In this document: in pieces, positions 8,802-17,646 of the stretch
How positions within the stretch are numbered: the first letter of the stretch is position 1
How the letters are laid out: every line of letters begins with the position of its first letter
Assembly (NCBI RefSeq): GCF_030209175.1
Contig: NZ_JARVSM010000008.1
Location: 1 to 64,000 of the forward strand
From: Pseudomonas sp. efr-133-TYG-5
Lineage (GTDB): Bacteria; Pseudomonadota; Gammaproteobacteria; Pseudomonadales; Pseudomonadaceae
Reading direction: 5' to 3'
Length of the DNA: 64,000 nt
Program-made: the position numbers and the translations under genes
Notes under the pieces: generated by a model
What the model saw: the letters and a program-made list of their open reading frames with translations, nothing else
The model's database searches: none
Told to the model about the DNA's origin: nothing

Positions 8802-9362
8802 ATGTCGCACCTCACCGCATCCCGCCGTTGCCGTCTCGCCGTTTTCAGCCTGTCCGGCTTTTTGCTGGCCAGCCCGTTGGCCCACGCCGAATCCGCGTTG
8901 ATCCAAGCGCAGACGCTGATCGTCGATCAGAGCCTGCCCAAGGCCCAGCGCGAGGCGATGGAACTGGCGGCGCGGCGTTATGGCAGTTTCTGGAACAGTG
9001 GCGATGAGGCTCTGGCCAACGCTGCCCTGTCGCCGCAGTTTGTCGACAAGACGCCACCGGAAGGCCGGGTGCAAGGGCCGACCGGGCCGTTGCTGGCGTC
9101 GAAGTTCTTTCGCACGGCGGTGCCGGACCTGAGCTGCGAGATCGAGCAAATGATCGTGGCCGGTGATCGCGTGGTGGTGCATCTGCACTTTCGCGGGCAT
9201 TTCAGCGGCACGTTCAAGGCTCTCAAAGGGCAGGGCCAGCGTGTAGACTTCCGGGCAACCGATATCTATCAGATCGACAACGGTCGCATCGCGGCCAATT
9301 GGCATATCGAAGACAACCTCAGCCTGATGGCGCAGCTGCAAGCGCAGCCGCCCGCCAGCTGA
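8802..9362 (+). CDS. Exported NTF2/SnoaL-like protein
   Basis: This 186-residue protein has an N-terminal signal peptide (hydrophobic LAVFSLSGFLLASPLAHA, cleavage before ESALI). The mature part resembles the SnoaL/NTF2 cone fold: MELAARRYGSFWNSGD at the start, then QFVDKTPPEGRVQG and a strand-rich C-terminus ending in NWHIEDNLSLMAQL. Such domains bind small ligands or act as cyclases or isomerases; no substrate can be named. ATG 8802 is preferred over ATG 8784 because AGGA lies eight bases upstream. It precedes dsbB by 25 bp, so the two may be co-transcribed. Confidence 0.78.
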   Translation: MSHLTASRRCRLAVFSLSGFLLASPLAHAESALIQAQTLIVDQSLPKAQREAMELAARRYGSFWNSGDEALANAALSPQFVDKTPPEGRVQGPTGPLLASKFFRTAVPDLSCEIEQMIVAGDRVVVHLHFRGHFSGTFKALKGQGQRVDFRATDIYQIDNGRIAANWHIEDNLSLMAQLQAQPPAS

Positions 9363-9387
9363 ACCATGGACATGAAAGGGAAACGCG

Positions 9388-9897
9388 ATGAGCGAGGAAA
9401 CGATTCGGTTGGGACGTGAGCGGCGCTACCTGGTACTGCTGGGGATCATCTGCCTGGCGCTGATCGGTGGCGCGCTGTACATGCAAGTCGTGCTGGGCGA
9501 GGCGCCATGCCCGCTGTGCATCCTGCAGCGCTATGCGTTGCTGCTGATCGCGCTGTTCGCGTTCATCGGCGCGGCCATGCGCACGCGGCGCAGCATCACC
9601 GTGTTCGAGGCGCTGGTGGTGATCTGCGCCATCGCCGGGGCCGGGGTTGCCGGGCATCACGTGTACACCCAGTTCTACCCGGCGGTGAGCTGCGGCATCG
9701 ATGTGCTGCAACCGATCGTCGATGACCTGCCGCTGGCGAAGATCTTCCCGCTGGGCTTCCAGGTCGACGGTTTCTGCTCGACGCCGTACCCGCCGATCCT
9801 CGGTCTGTCGCTGGCGCAGTGGGCGTTGGTGGCGTTCGTGCTGGTGGTGATTCTGGTGCCGCTGCTGACCTCGCGTAATCGAAAAGCCCTGCGCTGA
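9388..9897 (+). CDS. dsbB: Disulfide bond formation protein DsbB
   Basis: This 169-residue inner-membrane protein has four hydrophobic segments. It carries the two redox cysteine pairs of DsbB: CPLC (Cys41/Cys44) in the first periplasmic loop and Cys102/Cys130 in the second. It re-oxidises DsbA and passes electrons to ubiquinone. Upstream of cyoABCDE, this puts a quinone-reducing protein next to a quinol oxidase. That may be functional or simply inherited gene order, because a terminator separates them. Confidence 0.93.
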   Translation: MSEETIRLGRERRYLVLLGIICLALIGGALYMQVVLGEAPCPLCILQRYALLLIALFAFIGAAMRTRRSITVFEALVVICAIAGAGVAGHHVYTQFYPAVSCGIDVLQPIVDDLPLAKIFPLGFQVDGFCSTPYPPILGLSLAQWALVAFVLVVILVPLLTSRNRKALR

Positions 9898-9927
9898 ATC
9901 AACTCTTCGGCAGATTGGCCGATACAG

Positions 9928-9968
9928 AAAACGCCTCGATTTGCGTATCAGCCGATCGGGGCGTTTTG
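9928..9968 (+). terminator. Terminator after dsbB
   Basis: AAAACGCCTCGAT (9928-9940) pairs with ATCGGGGCGTTTT (9955-9967), with one G-U wobble, around a 14-base loop. The right arm ends in four T. It separates dsbB from the cyo leader. Confidence 0.75.
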
Positions 9969-10735
9969 CATTTCAGAGTGTTTGTGAAATCACCGTGACG
10001 AACGGCAACAGAGGGTGCGTCAGGTGTGCGACATGTTGTCACACACGCCGTGTCGCAGGGCGTTTCCGCGACCCGGATTGGCGTAATGTTACAAAAAAGG
10101 ATTGGTCTGTTTCCGCATTTTTCTGGTTTTGCACGCGTGTGCCAGATCAGGCAGTTTTAACAAGTTCCGGGAGATGGCCAGAGGCCTTTGAATATCGGGC
10201 TTTGCGCCGATTCGCTAGTGGCAGAAAGGCTTCGGAACTGTCTGAACTGAGGTGTAAAGGCCTACATTTTTTGGTGTTTTTGTTGAGAATCGATTTCGAT
10301 AACATGCGGAACTTTTGCAAAAACGGTGATGGATTGTTGCTCTGAGCGATAAAAATTATTTCGGGATAAGACATGGTGTATAGGGCGCTACCTATCTACA
10401 ATCGCCCGCACTGAATTCCCGGCACTGTTCAGCCTTTATTAAGGAGCACTTCGATAGGGCGCTGCGCAGGAAGTCGGGTGTCGAGCGGTCGGGAGGCTGC
10501 GAGACACCCAGGTGTCGGTGCCTTCCAACTTTCCGCACCAAATGGAATTGGTCTGTAACAAGGCCTTTGACCACGAATTCGAATAAGAACTCACCGCTGT
10601 CCCAGGATTTGTCGAGCGTCTGACGCGCGACGGGCGGCCCTTATTCAATCCAAAGAAAATGCCAACCCTTGGCAGGGTGAAGTGTTGGCGATCAAAACCC
10701 AACTGCATTGCGCAAGCTGCTTTAGAGGTCGTGAG
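9969..10735. other. Long gene-free leader upstream of cyoA
   Basis: These 767 bp between the dsbB terminator and cyoA contain no frame with convincing coding character; open frames there give Cys/Arg/Phe-rich unlikely proteins. The middle (about 10100-10390) is AT-rich compared with the flanks and probably holds the cyo promoter(s). An in-frame upstream start for CyoA exists at GTG 10682 but would place residues before the lipoprotein signal. Nothing further can be assigned by eye. Confidence 0.6.
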
Positions 10736-11677
10736 ATGAGTAAAAACAGGTACCCCAGATTACTAGGCCTAGTGCCGCTGCTCGGCACGTTGCTGCTGGG
10801 AGGCTGCAACATGACCTTGCTCAATCCAACGGGCCAGGTCGGCCTGGAACAGCGCAACCTGATCATCACCGCGACCCTGCTGATGCTGCTGGTCGTGGTA
10901 CCGGTCATCGTCATGACGTTCCTGTTCGCCTGGAAGTACCGCGCCTCCAACAAGGACGCCGTCTACACCCCGAAATGGTCGCACTCGACCAAGATCGAAG
11001 TGGCTGTCTGGACCATTCCGGTCCTGATCATCATTGCCCTGGGTTACATCACCTACAAGTCGACCCACGCCCTGGACCCGTATCGTCCGATCGAATCCGA
11101 CGTCAAGCCGGTGACCATCGAAGTGGTCGCGCTGGACTGGAAGTGGCTGTTCATCTATCCGGAACAAGGCATTGCCACGGTCAACAAGATCGTGTTCCCG
11201 GCGCACACGCCAATCAACTTCAAGATCACCTCCGACGCCGTGATGAACTCGTTCTTCATCCCGGGCCTGGGCGGCCAGATCTACGCGATGGCGGGCATGC
11301 AGACCAAGCTGCACCTGATCGCTGACCGCAACGCTGAAATGGACGGTATCTCCGCCAACTACAGCGGTGCCGGTTTCACCGGTATGAAATTCAAAGCGAT
11401 CGCAACTTCTCAGGAAGATTTCGACGCCTGGGTAAGTGAAGTCAAAAAGGCACCTAAACAGCTTGATCAAGCTGAATACGCAGCCCTTTCCAAGCCAAGC
11501 CAGAACAACCCGGTTGAGCTCTACTCCTCGGTCACGCCGAACCAGTTCCAGATCATCGTCGACAAGTACGAAGGCATGAAACCGGGCAAGCCGCTGAAGC
11601 ACGAGAAGAAAGAGAAAGAAGTGGCCGCAACGGAAATCGACTCGAATTCGCATTCAGCTGCCGGGGCAGAGGAGTAA
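10736..11677 (+). CDS. cyoA: Cytochrome bo3 ubiquinol oxidase subunit II
   Basis: This 313-residue lipoprotein has lipobox LLGGC near residues 18-23. Two transmembrane helices follow (about 45-70 and 85-110), then a periplasmic cupredoxin domain (about 125-280). The domain lacks a CuA site, as in quinol oxidases. It is part of the terminal oxidase that oxidises ubiquinol, reduces O2 and pumps protons. ATG 10736 is preceded by AGAGG. It is the first gene of cyoABCDE. The C-terminus is charged (KHEKKEKEVAATEID). Confidence 0.95.
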   Translation: MSKNRYPRLLGLVPLLGTLLLGGCNMTLLNPTGQVGLEQRNLIITATLLMLLVVVPVIVMTFLFAWKYRASNKDAVYTPKWSHSTKIEVAVWTIPVLIIIALGYITYKSTHALDPYRPIESDVKPVTIEVVALDWKWLFIYPEQGIATVNKIVFPAHTPINFKITSDAVMNSFFIPGLGGQIYAMAGMQTKLHLIADRNAEMDGISANYSGAGFTGMKFKAIATSQEDFDAWVSEVKKAPKQLDQAEYAALSKPSQNNPVELYSSVTPNQFQIIVDKYEGMKPGKPLKHEKKEKEVAATEIDSNSHSAAGAEE

Positions 11678-11680
11678 ACG

Positions 11681-13711
11681 ATGTTTGGTAAATTAAGTTG
11701 GGAAGCGATCCCTTTCCACGAGCCGATCGTGATGGTCACCATCTCGATGATCGCGCTCGGTGGTCTGGCGTTGTTCGCTGCAATCACCTACTTCAAGAAG
11801 TGGACCTACTTGTGGACCGAGTGGCTGACGTCGGTCGACCACAAGAAAATCGGTGTGATGTACATCATCGTGGCCATGGTCATGCTGCTGCGTGGCTTTG
11901 CCGACGCCATCATGATGCGTACCCAGCTGGCCATGGCCACCGAGGGTTCGCCTGGCTACCTGCCACCTGAACACTATGACCAGATCTTCACCGCTCACGG
12001 TGTGATCATGATCATCTTCATGGCGATGCCATTCTTCACCGGCCTGATGAACCTTGCAGTGCCGCTGCAGATCGGTGCGCGTGACGTTGCGTTCCCGTTC
12101 CTCAACTCCCTGAGCTTCTGGCTGCTGGTGTCCGGCGTCGTGCTGATCAACCTGTCCCTGGGTGTCGGCGAATTCGCCAAGACCGGCTGGGTTGCCTATC
12201 CGCCGCTGTCGGGTCTGCAGTACAGCCCTGGCGTGGGGATGGACTACTACATCTGGGCGCTACAGCTATCCGGGTTGGGTACGACGCTAACGGGGGTCAA
12301 CTTCCTCGCGACCGTGCTGAAAATGCGTACCCCTGGCATGAAACTGATGGACATGCCGATCTTCACCTGGACCTGCACCTGGGCCAACGTCCTGATCGTG
12401 GCTTCGTTCCCGATCCTGACCGCTACCCTGGCACTGCTGACCCTCGACCGTTACATGGATTTCCACATTTTCACCAATGAACTTGGTGGCAATCCAATGA
12501 TGTACGTCAACCTGTTCTGGGCCTGGGGCCACCCTGAGGTATACATCCTGATCCTGCCGGCATTCGGCATCTTCTCGGAAGTGATCTCGGCGTTCACCGG
12601 CAAGAAACTGTTCGGCCACCACTCGATGATCTACGCTTCGGGCGCGATCTCGGTACTGGGCTTCATGGTTTGGCTGCACCACTTCTTCACCATGGGTTCG
12701 GGTGCCAGCGTCAACGCCTTCTTCGGTCTGGCGACGATGCTGATTTCCATCCCGACGGGTGTGAAGCTGTTCAACTGGCTGTTCACCATCTACCAGGGCC
12801 GTCTGCGCTTCACCAGCCAGGTGCTGTGGACCCTGGGCTTCATGGTGACCTTCGCCATCGGCGGCATGACCGGCGTACTGCTGGCCATCCCGGGTGCCGA
12901 CTTCGTTCTGCACAACAGCCTGTTCGTGATCGCGCACTTCCACAACGTGATCATCGGCGGCGCGGTATTCGGCTACATCGCCGGTTTTGGCTTCTACTTC
13001 CCGAAAGCGTTCGGCTTCAAGCTGCACGAAGGCTGGGGTAAAGCAGCGTTCTGGTTCTGGATCTCGGGCTTCTTCGTCGCGTTCATGCCGCTCTATGCAC
13101 TGGGCTTCATGGGCATGACCCGTCGTCTGAACGCCACCACCAACCCTGAGTGGGTCCCGTACCTGTACGTGGCCATGTTCGGTGCGGTGATGATCGCTGT
13201 CGGTATCGCCTGCCAGCTGATCCAGCTGTACGTATCGGTACGTGACCGCAACAAGCCGGAAAACATGTGCGAACACGGTGACCCGTGGAATGCCCATACC
13301 CTGGAATGGTCGACCTCGTCGCCACCACCGTTCTACAACTTCGCTGTGCTGCCGAAGGCTGACTGCATCGACCCGTTCACCGAAGCCAAGGAAAACGGTA
13401 CCGCGTACCAGACTCCGGCCAAGTACGAGCCGATCCACATGCCGAACAACACCGCTACCGGTGTGGTCATGGGCGCACTGCTGACCGTGTTCGGTTTCGC
13501 GATGATCTGGCACATCTGGTGGTTGGCGATCGCCAGCCTGGCCGGCACTGTCATCTACTTCGTGATCCACGCTGCACGTGACGATCAGGGCTACATGGTG
13601 CCGGTCGATGTGATCGAACGCATCGAAGCCGAGCAGCACAAGCGTCTGGTCGCGGCAGGGAAAATCCCGGCCAATGCCACCCGTGTTGAAACCTCGTTGG
13701 AACAGGCTTAA
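11681..13711 (+). CDS. cyoB: Cytochrome bo3 ubiquinol oxidase subunit I
   Basis: This 676-residue catalytic subunit of the haem-copper oxidase superfamily has about fifteen hydrophobic segments. Conserved histidines include TAHGVIMIIFMAMPF (low-spin haem ligand), WAWGHPEVYILILPAFG (CuB His and the His-Tyr cross-link) and HHFFTMG. The last block has FVIAHFHNVIIGGAVFG, with the high- and low-spin haem histidines. It carries out O2 reduction to water and proton pumping. It starts three bases after the cyoA stop, and cyoC follows closely. Confidence 0.97.
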   Translation: MFGKLSWEAIPFHEPIVMVTISMIALGGLALFAAITYFKKWTYLWTEWLTSVDHKKIGVMYIIVAMVMLLRGFADAIMMRTQLAMATEGSPGYLPPEHYDQIFTAHGVIMIIFMAMPFFTGLMNLAVPLQIGARDVAFPFLNSLSFWLLVSGVVLINLSLGVGEFAKTGWVAYPPLSGLQYSPGVGMDYYIWALQLSGLGTTLTGVNFLATVLKMRTPGMKLMDMPIFTWTCTWANVLIVASFPILTATLALLTLDRYMDFHIFTNELGGNPMMYVNLFWAWGHPEVYILILPAFGIFSEVISAFTGKKLFGHHSMIYASGAISVLGFMVWLHHFFTMGSGASVNAFFGLATMLISIPTGVKLFNWLFTIYQGRLRFTSQVLWTLGFMVTFAIGGMTGVLLAIPGADFVLHNSLFVIAHFHNVIIGGAVFGYIAGFGFYFPKAFGFKLHEGWGKAAFWFWISGFFVAFMPLYALGFMGMTRRLNATTNPEWVPYLYVAMFGAVMIAVGIACQLIQLYVSVRDRNKPENMCEHGDPWNAHTLEWSTSSPPPFYNFAVLPKADCIDPFTEAKENGTAYQTPAKYEPIHMPNNTATGVVMGALLTVFGFAMIWHIWWLAIASLAGTVIYFVIHAARDDQGYMVPVDVIERIEAEQHKRLVAAGKIPANATRVETSLEQA

Positions 13712-13714
13712 ACC

Positions 13715-14338
13715 ATGTCGAACTTAGTGACCAATGTTGGACACGCCCATGGTGACCATGGGCACGATGACCATCACCACGACTCGGGCGAGATGACCGT
13801 ATACGGTTTCTGGCTCTACCTGATGACCGACTGCATTCTGTTTGCGTCGATCTTCGCGGTGTACGCAGTCCTGGTAAACAACGTTGCCGGTGGCCCGTCG
13901 GGCCACGACATCTTCGAACTGCCTTACGTGCTGGGCGAAACCGCTCTGCTGTTGTTCAGTTCGATCACCTACGGCTTCGCCATGCTGGCGCTGTACAAAG
14001 GTAAAAAGCAGCAGGTCCTGGGCTGGTTGTTCATGACCTTCCTGCTCGGCGCAGGCTTCATCGCCATGGAGATCAACGAGTTCCATCTGCTGATCTCCGA
14101 GGGCTTCGGTCCTAGCCGTTCGGGCTTCCTGTCCGCGTTCTTCACCCTGGTCGGTACCCACGGTCTGCACGTGTCGGCGGGTCTGATCTGGATGGGCATC
14201 ATGATGTACCAGGTCAACAAGCACGGCCTGACGGCGACCAACAAGACCCGTCTGAGCTGCCTGAGCCTGTTCTGGCACTTCCTGGACGTGGTGTGGATCT
14301 GCGTATTCACCGTTGTTTACCTGATGGGGACCCTGTAA
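13715..14338 (+). CDS. cyoC: Cytochrome bo3 ubiquinol oxidase subunit III
   Basis: This 207-residue polytopic membrane protein has five hydrophobic segments and the conserved GTHGLHVSAGLIWMGIMMYQ block of subunit III. The N-terminus is unusually His/Asp-rich (HAHGDHGHDDHHHDSG), a short metal-binding-like extension seen in this subunit. It stabilises subunit I. It starts three bases after cyoB, and its TAA overlaps the cyoD ATG by one base, indicating translational coupling. Confidence 0.95.
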   Translation: MSNLVTNVGHAHGDHGHDDHHHDSGEMTVYGFWLYLMTDCILFASIFAVYAVLVNNVAGGPSGHDIFELPYVLGETALLLFSSITYGFAMLALYKGKKQQVLGWLFMTFLLGAGFIAMEINEFHLLISEGFGPSRSGFLSAFFTLVGTHGLHVSAGLIWMGIMMYQVNKHGLTATNKTRLSCLSLFWHFLDVVWICVFTVVYLMGTL

Positions 14339-14673
14339 TGGCTAATGCACACTCCCATGACAGCCATGATGCTGGCCACGGCAGCGTAAAGTCGTACGCC
14401 ATCGGCTTCATCCTGTCGGTGATCCTGACCGTCATTCCTTTCGGCCTGGTGATGTACCCGAGCCTGCCGAAAGCCACGACGCTGGCAATCGTCCTGCTGT
14501 TCGCGGTGATCCAGGTGATCGTTCACCTGTATTACTTCCTGCACCTGGACCGCTCGGTGGCTCAGCGTAACAACGTGATTGCGTTCGTCTTCACGGCCAT
14601 CGTGATCCTGCTGCTGGTTGGCCTGTCGCTGTGGATCATGTTCAGCATCCACACGTTCATGATGGCGAAGTGA
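14338..14673 (+). CDS. cyoD: Cytochrome bo3 ubiquinol oxidase subunit IV
   Basis: This 111-residue protein has three transmembrane helices. The N-terminus is His-rich (ANAHSHDSHDAGHG), followed by the family block VIVHLYYFLHLD. Subunit IV assists CuB binding and assembly in the oxidase. ATG 14338 shares its A with the cyoC stop TAA. Confidence 0.93.
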   Translation: MANAHSHDSHDAGHGSVKSYAIGFILSVILTVIPFGLVMYPSLPKATTLAIVLLFAVIQVIVHLYYFLHLDRSVAQRNNVIAFVFTAIVILLLVGLSLWIMFSIHTFMMAK

Positions 14674-14684
14674 GGTAAGACCCG

Positions 14685-15572
14685 ATGTCGCTCAAGCACT
14701 TTATCCAAATCACCAAACCGGGGATCATTTTCGGTAACGTGCTTTCTGTGGCAGGCGGGTTCTTCCTGGCCTCGAAAGGGCATGTCGATCTGGCGGTGTT
14801 TCTGGCAGCCATGATCGGCACTTCCCTGGTCGTGGCCTCCGGTTGCGTGTTCAACAACTGCATCGACCGCGACATCGACCTGAAGATGGAACGCACCAAG
14901 AACCGCGTGCTGGTCCAGGGCCTGATCTCCCTGAAACTGGCACTGGTCTATGCGACTGTCCTGGGTGTCGCCGGCGTTGCGTTGCTGTACAAGGTGGCCA
15001 ACCCGTTGGCTGCCCTGTTCGCCGTGATCGGCTTCATCATCTACGTCGGCTTCTACAGCCTGTACCTCAAGCGCAAGTCGGTTCACGGCACGCTGGTGGG
15101 CAGTCTGTCGGGCGCCATGCCGCCAGTGATCGGTTACGTGGCCGTGACCAACAGCTTCGACATGGCCGCACTGACCCTGCTGGTGATGTTCAGCCTGTGG
15201 CAGATGCCGCATTCCTACGCCATCGCGATCTTCCGCTTCAACGATTACCTGGCCGCATCGATTCCGGTGCTGCCAGTGAAGCGCGGTATCGAAGTGGCCA
15301 AGAAGCACATCCTGCTCTACATCCTGGCATTCCTCGTGGCGACCTTGATGCTGACCTTCAGCGGCTACGCCGGCATGAGCTACCTCGCCGTCGCCGCGGC
15401 CATGGGCATGTACTGGCTGTACATGGCCTGGACCGGCTACAAGGCGGTGGATGACACGGTCTGGGCACGCAAGCTGTTCGTGTTCTCGATCTTCACCATC
15501 ACCGCGTTGAGCGTCATGATGTCCCTGGACTTCAAGGTGCCCACCGAGCTGCTGCTGACGTACGCACCGTAA
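14685..15572 (+). CDS. cyoE: Protohaem IX farnesyltransferase (haem O synthase)
   Basis: This 295-residue UbiA-superfamily membrane prenyltransferase makes haem O for the high-spin site of CyoB by adding a farnesyl group to protohaem. The first Asp-rich motif is NNCIDRDIDLKMERTKNR, and the second conserved region is YSLYLKRKS. There are eight to nine hydrophobic helices. It is the last gene of the cyo operon, eleven bases after cyoD, with a strong terminator just downstream. Confidence 0.96.
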   Translation: MSLKHFIQITKPGIIFGNVLSVAGGFFLASKGHVDLAVFLAAMIGTSLVVASGCVFNNCIDRDIDLKMERTKNRVLVQGLISLKLALVYATVLGVAGVALLYKVANPLAALFAVIGFIIYVGFYSLYLKRKSVHGTLVGSLSGAMPPVIGYVAVTNSFDMAALTLLVMFSLWQMPHSYAIAIFRFNDYLAASIPVLPVKRGIEVAKKHILLYILAFLVATLMLTFSGYAGMSYLAVAAAMGMYWLYMAWTGYKAVDDTVWARKLFVFSIFTITALSVMMSLDFKVPTELLLTYAP

Positions 15573-15589
15573 GGTTTGCAGGTTGTACG

Positions 15590-15627
15590 AAAAACCCCGC
15601 CATCGGCTGATGCGCGGGGTTTTTTAT
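15590..15627 (+). terminator. Terminator of the cyo operon
   Basis: AAAAACCCCGC (15590-15600) pairs perfectly with GCGGGGTTTTT (15614-15624) around a 13-base loop, followed by more T. A textbook intrinsic terminator 18 bp after the cyoE stop. Confidence 0.92.
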
Positions 15628-15779
15628 TGCGCGAATTTTGCCTGCCGCGAGGTTGCGGTGCCTGGGCAAAAGCCCTAAATTCGGATCCAAACCACGTCAG
15701 TGATAGCGTCATGCCACTCCTGCGGCGTGCAACTATCGTAACTTGCAGCACTACCGCATCGATCAAGAGGCTGGGCGAC

Positions 15780-16271
15780 ATGACTGAGAGGATGACCTGC
15801 GACGAACGCTTCATTGCCCTGGCAAAAGAGCTGAACTACGACATCTACGGCGAGAACACGGCGGGCGGCAACTACGCGCCGCTGATCCGCCATCACGATG
15901 AGCTGTACATCAGCGGCATGGTGCCGCGCACGAACGGCAAGATCCAGTACCCGGGACGGGTCGGCCTCGAGTTGAACCTCAAGGATGCACAGGCTGCCGC
16001 GAGCATCAGCGCCATGCGTTGCCTGGCGTTGATCGTCGATGCGGTCGGCTCGCTGGACAAGATCCGGGCGCTGTTGCGGGTCACGGTCTACGTCAAGTCG
16101 ACACCGGATTTCGTCGACCTGAGCGAAGTGGCCAATGGCGCCTCGGACGTGTTCAGCCATGTGCTCGGCGATGCCGGTCGGCACACGCGCACCACCGTCG
16201 GCGTCTACCAGTTGCCGAAGAACGCCGCCATCGAAGTGGACATGATCGCGGCGCTGCATCCTTCGACATGA
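15780..16271 (+). CDS. RidA/YjgF-family protein
   Basis: This 163-residue protein of the Rid superfamily shows the terminal block TRTTVGVYQLPKNAAIEVDM, which contains the conserved Arg that contacts the substrate carboxylate and the family Glu. The internal LRVTVYVKSTPDF is also typical. Rid proteins hydrolyse reactive enamine/imine intermediates or have related deaminase roles. This member is longer than RidA itself (about 128 residues), so it belongs to another Rid subgroup. ATG 15780 has AAGAGG about nine bases upstream; the frame opens earlier without initiation signals. Confidence 0.85.
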   Translation: MTERMTCDERFIALAKELNYDIYGENTAGGNYAPLIRHHDELYISGMVPRTNGKIQYPGRVGLELNLKDAQAAASISAMRCLALIVDAVGSLDKIRALLRVTVYVKSTPDFVDLSEVANGASDVFSHVLGDAGRHTRTTVGVYQLPKNAAIEVDMIAALHPST

Positions 16272-16290
16272 CCACCGCTTGCGGCCCACG

Positions 16291-16326
16291 AAAAAGCCCC
16301 GCCTGAATTTCAGTGCGGGGCTTTTT
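16291..16326. terminator. Bidirectional terminator between convergent genes
   Basis: AAAAAGCCCCGC (16291-16302) and GCGGGGCTTTTT (16315-16326) form a 12-bp stem with A/T tracts on both sides. It can end the RidA-family gene on the plus strand and the unknown gene at 16341-17045 on the minus strand. Confidence 0.92.
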
Positions 16327-16340
16327 CGTCTGCGTCGGCG

Positions 16341-17045
16341 TTACTGCGCGGCGATGCTGTAGCCAGCGAACGCGGTCTGCTGTTGCAGCGCGGTGATGAT
16401 GTTCTTGCGGTTGATCGCGTGTTCGGTGCCGGCGTTGTCGACGAAGGTCTCGCCGTCGATCTCGGCTTCTTCGCCTTCACCGACGAAGGTGAAACCGAGG
16501 AATTCCAGGGCCTCGCGGTCGACGCTCAGGCGCGAGCGCGGTGTACGCAGTGGCAGGGTCACGCTGATGCCGTCCTTGCTGATGCTGAACACTTCGGCTT
16601 CTTTCTTGGCGCGGGCGGCCTTGCTCTTGCCGCCGCTCGGATTGCTGATCGCCTGATGGGTCTGGTTCAGTACCTTGAGGGCCAGGCCGTAGACGATTTC
16701 CTGGAACGCCGGGTCGTCCTTGAAGCTGGACAGGATGCGGCTGATCGGGAATTTGCTGCTGAGGTCTTCGAGGGCGGCGATGTCGGCGGCCTCGGCGTCC
16801 TTCAGACGCTTGAGCTGGCCCATCAGCTCATAGGCCTGGTCATCATCGAAGCGGTCGTGAGCCTGGCGGATCGCTGCGCGCAGTTCACGGATCTGCTCGC
16901 TCTCGCGGGTCGACTGGAACGCGTCCAGAACCATTTCGCTGATGATTTTGGCTTGTGGAAGGTGTTGTGAAAGATTGATGGAGTTTTCGTATTCCGCTTT
17001 GGACGACAGGGTGACTACGGATTCAGCGGTGTTGAAATCGGACAT
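16341..17045 (-). CDS. Unknown soluble protein with coiled-coil segment
   Basis: I do not recognise this 234-residue protein. It has no signal peptide or membrane segment. Residues about 45-95 are charged and helical with heptad-like spacing (IRELRAAIRQAHDRFDDDQA, then MGQLKRLKDAEAADIAALE). Residues about 135-145 are a Lys/Ser/Ala-rich linker (GGKSKAARAKK). The C-terminal third looks beta-rich, with SISKDGISVTLPLRTPRSRL then VGEGEEAEIDGETFVDN. A helical N-terminus, basic linker and compact C-terminus is reminiscent of nucleoid or phage regulatory proteins, but there is no motif to support that. Confidence 0.75.
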   Translation of the reverse strand: MSDFNTAESVVTLSSKAEYENSINLSQHLPQAKIISEMVLDAFQSTRESEQIRELRAAIRQAHDRFDDDQAYELMGQLKRLKDAEAADIAALEDLSSKFPISRILSSFKDDPAFQEIVYGLALKVLNQTHQAISNPSGGKSKAARAKKEAEVFSISKDGISVTLPLRTPRSRLSVDREALEFLGFTFVGEGEEAEIDGETFVDNAGTEHAINRKNIITALQQQTAFAGYSIAAQ

Positions 17046-17185
17046 TGAAATTTCACTACTTCTTTAACTTTGAATTGAGGCGAAAACGCGCGGCGGCGTT
17101 TTCAGGCCGACTAATTTAGGGGAGCGGGGCGGTGTTGTCACGGAGCAACGGGCCTGTGGTCGAGGTTTTTTCCGAGCGCTGTCGG

Positions 17186-17590
17186 CTATTGTGTGCGGGG
17201 GCGCTCCATGGCGATCAGCGACGTTTCAAACCCCAGGCTGGCAAAGAATGCCTCGGCGCCTTCGCGTCCGGCGCGCAGCACCCAGGTGATGCCGGGGTTG
17301 TCGCCCATGACATGCTCGACCAGTGCCCGGCCAATCCCGGCACGCCGGTGCTGTTCGTCGACGACGACCATCGACAGATAGCCGTTGGATAAACCGTCGC
17401 ACAGGCCACGGGCGAAACCGATGATCCGTGCGCCGCTGAGGGCGACGGCCGTGCGCTGGGAGTTGTGGATAAGCTCGGCGAAGTGCTCGGACGTGCCGGT
17501 GCGTTGTCCCCAGCCGTGTTGTCCGAGAAACAGCCTGGCCGCTTCCACTTCACTTGGAAGAAGGTCGCGTACGGTCAGAGAGGGGTTCAT
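17186..17590 (-). CDS. GNAT-family N-acetyltransferase
   Basis: This 134-residue compact GNAT protein has acetyl-CoA motif A in MVVVDEQHRRAGIGRALVEH and motif B-like WVLRAGREGAEAFFASLGF. The substrate is unknown. The start is placed at ATG 17590 (MNPSLTVRDLL), with AAGGAG upstream; the frame extends to 17635 without initiation features. It lies between the unknown gene and a LysR regulator on the same strand, 57 bp downstream of the latter. Confidence 0.85.
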   Translation of the reverse strand: MNPSLTVRDLLPSEVEAARLFLGQHGWGQRTGTSEHFAELIHNSQRTAVALSGARIIGFARGLCDGLSNGYLSMVVVDEQHRRAGIGRALVEHVMGDNPGITWVLRAGREGAEAFFASLGFETSLIAMERPRTQ

Positions 17591-17646
17591 GTGCTGGTCG
17601 CTCCTTGATGGCGTTTTTGTCGCGGGCAGGCCCATCGCTGCGGCGA

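Noticed and set aside
10285..10303. Fur-box-like sequence GAGAATCGATTTCGATAAC
   Set aside because: Only about 11 of 19 positions agree with the Fur consensus; too weak without other evidence.
9941..10345. 134-codon ORF in the cyo leader
   Set aside because: Begins inside the dsbB terminator, Cys/Arg/Phe-rich, no ribosome site and no conserved pattern.
10731..10755. Possible Hfq/Crc A-rich target at the cyoA start (TAAAAACAGG)
   Set aside because: Too short to be distinguished from chance; only one partial A-rich motif.
12287..13639. 450-codon minus-strand ORF opposite cyoB
   Set aside because: Antisense shadow of cyoB, rich in His, Asp and Arg, without domain features.
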